Origin: JBFWVD01 sp050246915 | Lineage (GTDB): Bacteria; Actinomycetota; Acidimicrobiia; Acidimicrobiales; Ilumatobacteraceae | Assembly (NCBI GenBank): GCA_050246915.1 | Contig: JBFWVD010000094.1 | Span: 1-17,080 of the forward strand | Direction: 5' to 3' | Length of the DNA: 17,080 nt | In this document: positions 1 through 6,215 of the stretch, one piece after another | Layout: each line of letters begins with the position of its first letter | Position numbering within the stretch: position 1 is the stretch's first letter | Translations under genes and position numbers: made by a program | The notes under the pieces: model-generated | The model's input: the letters and a program-made list of their open reading frames with translations, nothing else | Told to the model about the DNA's origin: nothing | The model's database searches: none

Positions 1-2
1 TC

Positions 3-119
3 CCCGCCGGTGAGCGGATGTGGGCGCGCCACATCGGTTCCGAGCACATGCTGGTCGGTGCGAACGATCGGAGTGATCCGTTCTTCACTCGCTTCGAGAC
101 GGGTCGCGAGAGAAAGTGA
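3..119 (+). CDS. 3' end of an unidentified protein (5' truncated by window edge)
   Basis: An open frame enters from the left edge and ends at TGA 117-119. The 38 visible residues are of mixed composition (PAGERMWARHIGSEHM, then a charged tail ending GRERK), with G/C-rich third positions, so this looks like a genuine protein C-terminus. I cannot assign a family from so little sequence. Its stop codon lies inside the first copy of the operator-like repeat that precedes the next gene. The longer overlapping frame at 10-210 is Ser/Arg-rich and looks non-coding. Confidence 0.55.
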   Translation, partial: PAGERMWARHIGSEHMLVGANDRSDPFFTRFETGRERK

Positions 120-138
120 GCGCCTGCTGACATACACT
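115..138 (+). promoter_or_regulatory. Operator-like inverted repeat, two overlapping imperfect copies, upstream of first SDR
   Basis: Positions 115-128 read AGTGAGCGCCTGCT, a good left half with a poor right half. Positions 125-138 read TGCTGACATACACT, a poor left half with a good right half. Both match the 14-bp AGTGAGCGTACACT motif found before every other transcription unit in the window. TACACT at 133-138 could serve as a -10 box for the SDR, whose start is 73 bp further on; I see no good -35 box at the expected distance. This is the weakest-matching pair in the family. Confidence 0.45.
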
Positions 139-211
139 CGGCGGACGCGGAGTCTGTGGACATGCCACGGCGTGGCGTCGTCCGCGACTCGAGACCGAGG
201 AGGTTCATGAA

Positions 212-1018
212 GTGACGGAGAAGCAGCAAGGCAAGCTCGCCGGCAGGTGCGCGATCGTGACCGGCGGTGGATCGGGGATCGGTCGAGTCACCGCCTTGTG
301 CCTCGCGAGTCACGGGGCGGCGGTTGCCCTCGCAGACATCAACGGCGATGCAGCGGGAGCGGTCGCCGCGGAAGTCGAGGCGGCAGGAGGCCGGGCTCTT
401 GCGGTCATCGCGGATCTCGGCATCGAGAAGTCGATCATCGCGATGATCGAGCAGACGGTCGCCGAATTCGGCCGCCTCGACATCTTGCACAACAACGCCG
501 CCGTGCTGAGCCCGAATGTGCTCGGTCGGGACAATCTCATACACGAGATGAATCTCGAGGTCTGGAACACGACGTTTGCCGTGAACCTCACCGGGGCGAT
601 GCTCGCGTCGAAGTACGCGATCCCGCACATGATCAACAGCGGCGGCGGTTCCATCATCAACACCTCGTCGGGCGCAGCCTTCCGCGGCGACGTCCGACAG
701 ACGGCGTATGGCATCTCCAAGGCTGCACTCAACGCGTTGACGAAGTCGATCGCCGTTCAATACGGCAAGCAGGGGATCCGTTGCAATGCGATCGCTCCCG
801 GGATGATCGTGCACGCCGCGTTGAAGAACGATGAGGCGGCTCTTGCTGCCCGACTCGAGAAGCACTCGACACCGCGCCTCGGTGCCCCGGAGGACATCGC
901 CAACGCGGTTGCCTTCCTCGCTAGCGACGAAGCCTCCTTCATCACCGCCCAGATCATCTCGGTCGATGGTGGGTACCTCGATCGATCACCCTGGCTCAAC
1001 TTCTCGGCGCTGCGCTAG
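212..1018 (+). CDS. Short-chain dehydrogenase/reductase (SDR), probably NAD-dependent
   Basis: A 268-residue classical SDR that should oxidise or reduce an alcohol/ketone on a small substrate in the cytoplasm. The Rossmann motif TGGGSGIG lies at residues 17-24. Asp42 at the end of strand beta-2 (ALADIN) predicts NAD(H) rather than NADP(H). NNAA is at 94-97, Asn125 is conserved, and the catalytic set is Ser152/153, Tyr166 and Lys170 (YGISK). The C-terminus has the usual DGGY. The GTG start at 212 is chosen because AGGAGG lies about 9 bp upstream; the ATG at 207 leads straight to a stop. The gene stands alone, converges on the next SDR with a 21-bp gap, and has operator-like repeats about 73 bp upstream. 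Its substrate is unknown; the neighbourhood suggests a hydroxylated catabolic intermediate. Confidence 0.9.
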   Translation: MTEKQQGKLAGRCAIVTGGGSGIGRVTALCLASHGAAVALADINGDAAGAVAAEVEAAGGRALAVIADLGIEKSIIAMIEQTVAEFGRLDILHNNAAVLSPNVLGRDNLIHEMNLEVWNTTFAVNLTGAMLASKYAIPHMINSGGGSIINTSSGAAFRGDVRQTAYGISKAALNALTKSIAVQYGKQGIRCNAIAPGMIVHAALKNDEAALAARLEKHSTPRLGAPEDIANAVAFLASDEASFITAQIISVDGGYLDRSPWLNFSALR

Positions 1019-1032
1019 CTGTGATCGATGGC

Positions 1033-1060
1033 GGACGCTCTACCTGGTGGTGGAGCGTCC
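1033..1060. terminator. Hairpin between convergent SDR genes, possible bidirectional terminator
   Basis: GGACGCTC (1033-1040) pairs perfectly with GAGCGTCC (1053-1060). With one G-T pair the stem extends to 10 bp around an 8-base loop. It lies 14 bp after the stop of the first SDR and includes the last codons of the second. There is no T-run after it on either strand, so intrinsic termination is only a possibility. Confidence 0.4.
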
Positions 1061-1804
1061 ACCGTCGACTGGGATGACCGCTCCCGTCACGAATGCTCCG
1101 GCCCGGCTGGCGAGGAACTGCGTCACGCCGACGATGTCGTCGGGTCGACCCATTCGTTGCAGCGGGGCATGCTCCTCGTCGGCACCGTCCTCCCGAGGCG
1201 AGTACATCCGCGACTCGAACGGTCCGGGTGCGACGGCATTCACCGTGATGTGGCGAGGGCCGAGCTCACGCGCGACCACCCGTGTGAGGTGGTGGAGTGC
1301 AGCTTTCGAGGCGGCATAGGAGAAGGTGTTCAGCACCGCGGCTTGGATCCCGTAGACGGAGCCGATGTTGATGATCCGTGCAGGATCTTCTTCGCTGGCG
1401 GCGGCGGAGAGCAGCGGCAGGAGCAGCTGGATCAAGAAGAACGGCGCCTTGAGGTTGACGTCGAGCACCTTGTCCCAAGCTGCAGCAGGAAACGACTCCA
1501 GATCAGCGCTCCAGATCGCCCCGGCGTTGTTGACCAAGAGGTGCAGCTCCGACGTGCACTCGGTCAAGGCGGCACCGAGCGACGCGCATTCCTCGTACCG
1601 GGACAGGTCGGCGGGCAGTGCGACGCATGTTCCGTTCTCGGAGAGCTCCTTCGCAGCGAGCTCGCACGCCTCTACGTTGCGGGAACTGATGTACACCGTC
1701 ATCCCGGCATCCACGAGACCGCGGGCGATCATCCGTCCGATTCCGCGGCTCCCGCCGGTGACGAGCGCGCTCTTGCCCGCGACGTCGAACAGTCCGCTCG
1801 TCAT
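1040..1804 (-). CDS. Short-chain dehydrogenase/reductase, probably NADP-dependent
   Basis: A 254-residue classical SDR. TGGSRGIG lies at residues 16-23. Ser41-Arg42 after beta-2 (ISSRN) suggests NADP(H), in contrast to the first SDR. NNAG is at 92-95, Asn117 is conserved, catalytic residues are Ser149, Tyr163 and Lys167 (YAASK), and the C-terminus has VDGG. The frame is open further upstream, but the ATG at 1804 is preceded by GAGG at about 7 bp and begins directly before the Rossmann fold. It is the second gene of a minus-strand unit, 85 bp behind the CoA-transferase; the gap contains no copy of the operator motif, so the two are probably co-transcribed. A role in oxidising or reducing a CoA-linked keto/hydroxy intermediate is inferred from context. 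Confidence 0.9.
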   Translation of the reverse strand: MTSGLFDVAGKSALVTGGSRGIGRMIARGLVDAGMTVYISSRNVEACELAAKELSENGTCVALPADLSRYEECASLGAALTECTSELHLLVNNAGAIWSADLESFPAAAWDKVLDVNLKAPFFLIQLLLPLLSAAASEEDPARIINIGSVYGIQAAVLNTFSYAASKAALHHLTRVVARELGPRHITVNAVAPGPFESRMYSPREDGADEEHAPLQRMGRPDDIVGVTQFLASRAGAFVTGAVIPVDGGRSTTR

Positions 1805-1889
1805 GAGATCACCTCGTTCAGTACCGTCGTCGGTCGGTCGTCGACGGCGCGGTCTCCGTTCATCGAAAAAACCTTGATCACGACCATCC

Positions 1890-3110
1890 CTACAGCAGCG
1901 CGCCGCTGATCTTGAGGTCGATGACCTGTTCCATCGTGAAGCCGAGCCCCAGCAGCACGTCGTCGGTGTGCTCACCGAGTCCGGGTGCGCATCGATCGTT
2001 CGGTTCGGCGCTGCCGGCGATCCGCACGGGTGCCGCCACGATCGGTGCCGCAGCGCCGTCGACCGAGATCTCCCGGATCAACGAGTTCGCGCGCAGCTGC
2101 GGATCGACCGCGACCTCGGACGGGGTCTTGACCGGCTCCCACACTGCGCCACCACTGAGACAGCTGAGTGCCTCGCACCAGTCGCTCAACGAGCGTGTTG
2201 CAAAGATCTCGTCCAGCAGGTCGACGATCTGCGGCGCAGGGACACCGCGCGGCCGCTCGACCCAGCGTGGATCGCTCGCCAGGTCCGGTCGCCCGAGCGC
2301 TCGAGCGAGATCCGGCCACCACCGGTCGGCCTGCAACATGTTGAGGTGGAGGAAACGTTCATCACTCGTGCGGTAGTAGTTGACGAGTGGATTGGGTGCG
2401 TCCCGACGATTCCACTGCTGCTGTGCCTCGCGCCCTGTGACAGCAGCGCCGATCACGTTGATCGCGGCACTCCACGCGGCCGTCCCGAGGAGGGAGTTGT
2501 CCACCACGACCGACTGGCCGGTCCGCTCGCGATGGAAGAGTGCGAGCGCGATACCGCCGGCGAGCGCGAGTCCGGCAGTGAGGTCGCCGAAGCCGGCGGC
2601 CGGCATGTTCACAGGATGGGTGACACCCGGTGGCGTGGCCGAACTCGCGAGCGACCGCGCCCAGTAGGTCGAGAGATCGAACCCACCCTTGCCCGCCTCC
2701 GGCCCGCTCTCGCCGGTACCCGATCCGATTGCGTACACGATCCGTGAGTTGACGGATCTGATGTCCTCGACATCGAGCCCGAGCCCGGAGCGCTGCTGCG
2801 GCAAGAGGTTCGTGGTGAAGACGTCGCAGTTCCGAGCGATCTCGAGGACTACTTCTCGTCCTTCTGGGTGCTTGAGATCGACGGCGACGCTCTTCTTGCC
2901 GCGGTTCGGGATCTCGAAGAGGTGGTTGACGGAACCGGATGGGACGAAGCCCGACGACACCAGGCCACGTTGCGGGTCCCCGCCGGACGCGTTCTCGACC
3001 TTGATGACCTCTGCACCCCACTCTGCGAGAACGGCGCCGGCGGCAGGTACGAACACCCACGATGCGACTTCCAGAACCTTGATGCTGCTAAGTGGCAGAG
3101 TGTCACCCAT
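1890..3110 (-). CDS. Class III CoA-transferase, CaiB/BaiF family
   Basis: A 406-residue protein of the family III CoA-transferases, which move CoA from one acyl-CoA to a free carboxylic acid through an aspartyl-CoA anhydride. The N-terminal signature KVLEVASWVFVPAAG lies at residues 11-25, WGAEVIKVEN at 31-40 and NRGKKSVAVDLK at 69-80. Asp145 in GGFD is the expected catalytic aspartate. Length matches the usual 390-410. ATG 3110 gives the normal family N-terminus; the nearest Shine-Dalgarno-like stretch is weak. It is first in a unit with an SDR, with an operator-like repeat 56 bp upstream. It is the best candidate for the activation step, attaching CoA to the unknown acid before the downstream oxidation enzymes act. 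Donor and acceptor cannot be read from sequence. Confidence 0.9.
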   Translation of the reverse strand: MGDTLPLSSIKVLEVASWVFVPAAGAVLAEWGAEVIKVENASGGDPQRGLVSSGFVPSGSVNHLFEIPNRGKKSVAVDLKHPEGREVVLEIARNCDVFTTNLLPQQRSGLGLDVEDIRSVNSRIVYAIGSGTGESGPEAGKGGFDLSTYWARSLASSATPPGVTHPVNMPAAGFGDLTAGLALAGGIALALFHRERTGQSVVVDNSLLGTAAWSAAINVIGAAVTGREAQQQWNRRDAPNPLVNYYRTSDERFLHLNMLQADRWWPDLARALGRPDLASDPRWVERPRGVPAPQIVDLLDEIFATRSLSDWCEALSCLSGGAVWEPVKTPSEVAVDPQLRANSLIREISVDGAAAPIVAAPVRIAGSAEPNDRCAPGLGEHTDDVLLGLGFTMEQVIDLKISGALL

Positions 3111-3166
3111 CGGACAAGCCCGTCGACCTCATGCTCGAATCGTAGGTGCCTGGCGCTCCGTTGTCC

Positions 3167-3180
3167 AGTGAACGCTCACT
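3167..3180 (-). promoter_or_regulatory. Operator-like inverted repeat upstream of CoA-transferase
   Basis: Read on the minus strand this is AGTGAGCGTTCACT, the most symmetric copy of the motif (AGTG-N6-CACT, with all but the central bases paired). It sits 56 bp before the CoA-transferase ATG at 3110. The terminal TTCACT could double as a -10 box; I see no convincing -35 box. Confidence 0.6.
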
Positions 3181-3226
3181 ACGGGCGGTGGCCGGGATGA
3201 GGTGCTGACCTGCCCGGATGCGTCGC

Positions 3227-4405
3227 TCACGGAAGTGGATCCAAGTGGTAGATCCGGGCCGCGTTGTCGTGCAGAACCTTTCGCACGACGTCGTCGGGCA
3301 GATCACCCAGCGTCCTCTGGATGTACTCTCGCGGCATGACTGCCGCGCTCGCCGGCCCCGGAGTCATGCTGGTCGGATGCGGGAAGTCGCTCTCGTAGAG
3401 GAAGTTGTCCGGACCGAGCGCTTCGATGGCAAGGCGTGCGGTCTTGTCCTCGAACCAGAAGCAACCGTAGATCTGCCGCTTGAAGTACTCCGTCGGAGTC
3501 ATGCTGAGCACCTTCGAGCCGCTGTTCGCAAACTGCCAGTCGAGATACGCCACGAGGTATGGCATCCAGCCGATGCCGCTCTCCACGGAAACGAAGTTCA
3601 GATCCGGGAACCGCTCGCACACCCCGCCGGCGATCAACGTCGCGATCGCCTTGGCGTTGCCCCATGAGAACAACACGGTCGACGCTGCATACCGGGCTTC
3701 GTCCTCCATCTGTGGTCCGCCGAAGGACGTCAGGCCGGTCATGTCACCCGATGCGATGTGGAAGTTGATCGGCATCCCGGCCTCCTGAGCCAGAGCCCAC
3801 AACGGATCCCAGGCGGTGTCGTCGAGATGTGGTGCCCCGAAGTACGAGGGATCCTGGGAGAGGATCACCCCACGATGGCCCATCTCAGCTGCACGCTTCA
3901 GTTCGGCGATCGATGCGTCGAGGTCCCAGAAGGGCAAGGTGGCCATCGGGAGCAACCGCTGCGGGTCCTCTTGGGACCACTCGGTCAGCCAGTCGTTGTA
4001 CACGCTGTTGATCTCGTTCTGCAGCTGCCGGTTCTCGGCCGAGAGCAGGGAGCCGCCGTGGAAGAGGCCGACGTTGGGGTACAACACCTCGGCGTATATG
4101 CCGTACTCGTCCATCATCGTCAGACGAGTCCGGGGATCCGTCATGACGGGATCGACCTCTTCGAGGCGACGAGGGTGGCCGTGCGGCGGATACCCGTCCC
4201 AGCCAGCCATCGCCACGAAGGCGGCCGGGATGATCCGCTCGTTTCGGAGGTACCAGAACTCCTCTTGGCGCTCGTCGTCCCACCTCACGTGGGGGATGAG
4301 GTCGCCCCACTTCGACGACATCCGCGCAGTCCACAGGTCGGCGGGCTCGTTCACGTGGGTGTCGCAATCGATCACCCTGAAGCTGTCGACGTCAAGTGCT
4401 CCCAT
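3227..4405 (-). CDS. Amidohydrolase_2 family TIM-barrel metal-dependent hydrolase/decarboxylase
   Basis: A 392-residue protein of the ACMSD/gamma-resorcylate decarboxylase-like amidohydrolase_2 group. DCDTHVNE (residues 13-20) supplies the first metal ligands. Further family signatures are NFHIASG with His216, VESGIGW with Glu275, and YESDFPHP with Asp340 near the C-terminus. Relatives hydrolyse C-C or C-N bonds or decarboxylate rings; the substrate here is unknown. The frame continues to 4441, but ATG 4405 has GAGGAG about 7 bp upstream and starts just before the first motif, so I take 4405. Transcription is divergent from the VOC gene. An operator-like repeat lies only 17 bp upstream of the start, next to the ribosome-binding site, so a bound protein there would block expression directly. 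Confidence 0.88.
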   Translation of the reverse strand: MGALDVDSFRVIDCDTHVNEPADLWTARMSSKWGDLIPHVRWDDERQEEFWYLRNERIIPAAFVAMAGWDGYPPHGHPRRLEEVDPVMTDPRTRLTMMDEYGIYAEVLYPNVGLFHGGSLLSAENRQLQNEINSVYNDWLTEWSQEDPQRLLPMATLPFWDLDASIAELKRAAEMGHRGVILSQDPSYFGAPHLDDTAWDPLWALAQEAGMPINFHIASGDMTGLTSFGGPQMEDEARYAASTVLFSWGNAKAIATLIAGGVCERFPDLNFVSVESGIGWMPYLVAYLDWQFANSGSKVLSMTPTEYFKRQIYGCFWFEDKTARLAIEALGPDNFLYESDFPHPTSMTPGPASAAVMPREYIQRTLGDLPDDVVRKVLHDNAARIYHLDPLP

Positions 4406-4422
4406 TGGACTCTCCTCAATCA

Positions 4423-4436
4423 AGTGAGCGTAAACT
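4423..4436 (+). promoter_or_regulatory. Operator-like inverted repeat in the amidohydrolase/VOC divergent region
   Basis: AGTGAGCGTAAACT, flanked by CA and TT so that the arms read AAGTG and AACTT. It lies 17 bp upstream of the minus-strand amidohydrolase and 76 bp upstream of the plus-strand VOC start at 4513. TAAACT could act as a -10 box for the plus strand. One site could control both genes. Confidence 0.6.
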
Positions 4437-4512
4437 TTCATGTTAGTGTCCTCGGTGAAGAACAGTCAACGATAGGCTCATGCCGGCAACGCTCTGGGAG
4501 GGGACGGCGGAA

Positions 4513-4986
4513 GTGTTGAAGCAGCTCATCCATGCCAACATCGTCGTCAGTGACGCGGAGCGATCGGTCGAGTTCTACACGACCGCACTCGGTGGACGTG
4601 TGGTTCGGGAGTGGGTGGACGAGAGCGAGACCGCAGCCGAAGCGCTCGGTCTCGGCATCGGTACTCTGAAGTTCAAGGCCTACCTTCTTCGTTGGGGTGA
4701 AGGCGGCGCGGACTCGTACCCCCTGCTCGACATCGTCCAGTTCATCTCCCCGGAAGCATTTGGTCGGCCCTATCCGGCGATGAACCACCTTGGGATCGCC
4801 CGACTCTGCTTCGAGGTCGACGACATCGACGCGACGTTCGAGCACGTGCGCTCGATGGGCGTACGGTGCCTCTCCGAGCCGAAGCCGATCAATCTCCGAA
4901 CCAAGCGCGGGTCGATCACCAAGGTGTTCGCCGTCTATGACCCTGATGGGACCGTCATCGAGTTGCTCGGGCCGCTCACCCGTTAG
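4513..4986 (+). CDS. VOC (glyoxalase/bleomycin resistance/extradiol dioxygenase) superfamily protein
   Basis: A 157-residue single VOC domain with two beta-alpha-beta-beta-beta modules. His8 (LIHANIVVSD), His92 (MNHLGIA) and Glu150 (DGTVIELLG) fit VOC metal-ligand positions, so a metal site is probably intact. The superfamily includes lyases, epimerases such as methylmalonyl-CoA epimerase, and dioxygenases; this sequence alone does not choose. The GTG at 4513 is preferred because GGGAGGGG lies about 8 bp upstream and the product then begins like typical VOC proteins. An ATG at 4480 would add 11 residues but has no clear ribosome-binding site. The 3' end overlaps the convergent monooxygenase gene by 11 bp. 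Confidence 0.82.
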   Translation: MLKQLIHANIVVSDAERSVEFYTTALGGRVVREWVDESETAAEALGLGIGTLKFKAYLLRWGEGGADSYPLLDIVQFISPEAFGRPYPAMNHLGIARLCFEVDDIDATFEHVRSMGVRCLSEPKPINLRTKRGSITKVFAVYDPDGTVIELLGPLTR

Positions 4987-6013
4987 CTCTCGGAGAAGTC
5001 GGCGCGGGCTCGTCAGCCGACGGCTTCGACGCCAAGGCAGGTATGAGGTGGTCGCAGACCAGCTCGATGTGCCGTTCGACGAGCTCGTCGGGGACGCCGG
5101 ATGTGCAATACGTGTGCAGATCTGCGATGGGAAAGCCGCTGGAAGCGATCTCCTTGATCCTCCGGACAGCCTCTTCCGGGGTGACGATGTGGTACTCGGC
5201 TGGCGCCACCCCTGGCGCCGACAGATCTTGACCCTGAGCGCCGGGAGCCCACATGTCGGGGTCGACCAGTGGGGGAGCGGGTCGTCCGCTCCCGATCGCC
5301 GAATGCGCGTTGTAGGTGTCGTACCGCCAGGCGATCTGACGCTTCACGAGCTCGTAGGTCCGCTCTGGATCGTCGGTGAGCATCATGTGGGCGTCGCCTG
5401 CCAACGACGCCCTGTCCCGACTGTGTCCGCCGTCTCGGAGCCCCTCGAAGTAGGCTTCCACGAGCGCCGGACGGACGTGGAGAAGCGCGAATCCATTCTT
5501 GCCCGCTCGATATGCACCCTTCGGAGACGTGTAGCCGAGATAGATGGGGAGCTCGTCCTGGAGGGGCGACGGCGTGACAGAGCCTTCCTTCCACATCTGC
5601 CGGATCTCGATGGCCGCTGCGTCCGTCGCCGAGAAACGGCTGGCGAAATCCGCCTCGTAGGCGGCGAACTCCCGACGGGCGTAGCCGGCGCCCATGCCGA
5701 GGTCGAGGCGTCCACCACTGATGATGTCGACGACCGCAGCCTCCTCGGCGATGAGGATGGGAGGACGCAGCGGCGCCAGGAGGACCGCGGTTCCGATCCG
5801 GGCGCGCTTGGTGCGTGCGGCGATCGCCGCGGCGAATGTCAGCGGCTGGGGGATGTAGCCGTCGGTGAACAGATGGTGCTCGGACACCCAGATCGATCCC
5901 ACCCCTCGAGCGTCTGCTTCTTCGCACCACGTCAGGCACTTGTCGTAAACCTCGCGCTGGGGCCGGCTCCATGGCGCCGGGTTCCTGAGGTCGAACTTGA
6001 TCCCAATGCGCAC
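4976..6013 (-). CDS. Luciferase-like (LLM) flavin/F420-dependent oxidoreductase
   Basis: A 345-residue bacterial-luciferase-fold TIM barrel. The N-terminus MRIGIKF forms the first strand, WVSEHH is at residues 42-47, RIGTAVLLAPLRPP at 72-85, and DIISGGRLDLGMGAGY at 96-111, all hallmarks of the family. Members use reduced FMN with oxygen, or F420, to oxidise ketones, sulfonates or alcohols. Its full length and the actinobacterial context fit either a type II Baeyer-Villiger-like monooxygenase or an F420-dependent dehydrogenase; I cannot separate them. The start is GTG 6013 with AGGAGG about 7 bp upstream. It appears to be a single-gene unit, divergent from the reductase operon, with its own operator-like repeat 41 bp upstream. 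Confidence 0.9.
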   Translation of the reverse strand: MRIGIKFDLRNPAPWSRPQREVYDKCLTWCEEADARGVGSIWVSEHHLFTDGYIPQPLTFAAAIAARTKRARIGTAVLLAPLRPPILIAEEAAVVDIISGGRLDLGMGAGYARREFAAYEADFASRFSATDAAAIEIRQMWKEGSVTPSPLQDELPIYLGYTSPKGAYRAGKNGFALLHVRPALVEAYFEGLRDGGHSRDRASLAGDAHMMLTDDPERTYELVKRQIAWRYDTYNAHSAIGSGRPAPPLVDPDMWAPGAQGQDLSAPGVAPAEYHIVTPEEAVRRIKEIASSGFPIADLHTYCTSGVPDELVERHIELVCDHLIPALASKPSADEPAPTSPRANG

Positions 6014-6050
6014 CAGAACCTCCTGAACACTCTGTCCGCAGACACGCTGC

Positions 6051-6072
6051 AGTTAGCGAGCGCACACTAACT
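6051..6072 (-). promoter_or_regulatory. Operator-like inverted repeat upstream of luciferase-like gene
   Basis: The core AGCGAGCGCACACT (6055-6068) matches the shared 14-bp motif. It is embedded in a longer dyad whose outer arms AGTTAG (6051-6056) and CTAACT (6067-6072) are perfectly complementary. It lies 41 bp upstream of the minus-strand GTG 6013, in the same divergent region as a second copy that faces the plus-strand operon. Confidence 0.6.
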
Positions 6073-6107
6073 CAGGGATCCCGGTCGTTCGCAAGGGCGC
6101 TCACGAC

Positions 6108-6142
6108 TTGACCAATGGGAAGGACTGAAGTAGACATTCACT
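6108..6142 (+). promoter_or_regulatory. Candidate promoter with overlapping operator for the OYE-SDR-ACAD operon
   Basis: TTGACC at 6108-6113 and TAGACA at 6131-6136 are spaced by 17 bp, an acceptable but not strong sigma70-type pair. The operator-like 14-mer AGTAGACATTCACT at 6129-6142 overlaps the -10 box, and its flanks extend the arms to GAAGT and ACTTC (6127-6144). It lies 73 bp upstream of the reductase start. Confidence 0.5.
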
Positions 6143-6215
6143 TCATGGCATGGGGTGACCGTCGATTTCAGCTGTCACTCCGCGATGTTGGGGTCGACGC
6201 ACGAGGTTCGCGGCG

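Noticed and set aside
10..210. Plus-strand frame overlapping the left edge and the first promoter
   Set aside because: Ser/Arg-rich without domain features, runs through the operator region, and the frame ending at 119 looks more protein-like.
4790..6070. Long plus-strand open frame opposite the luciferase-like gene
   Set aside because: No family motif, low-complexity Arg/Ser composition; the minus strand has clear family signatures and a good ribosome-binding site.
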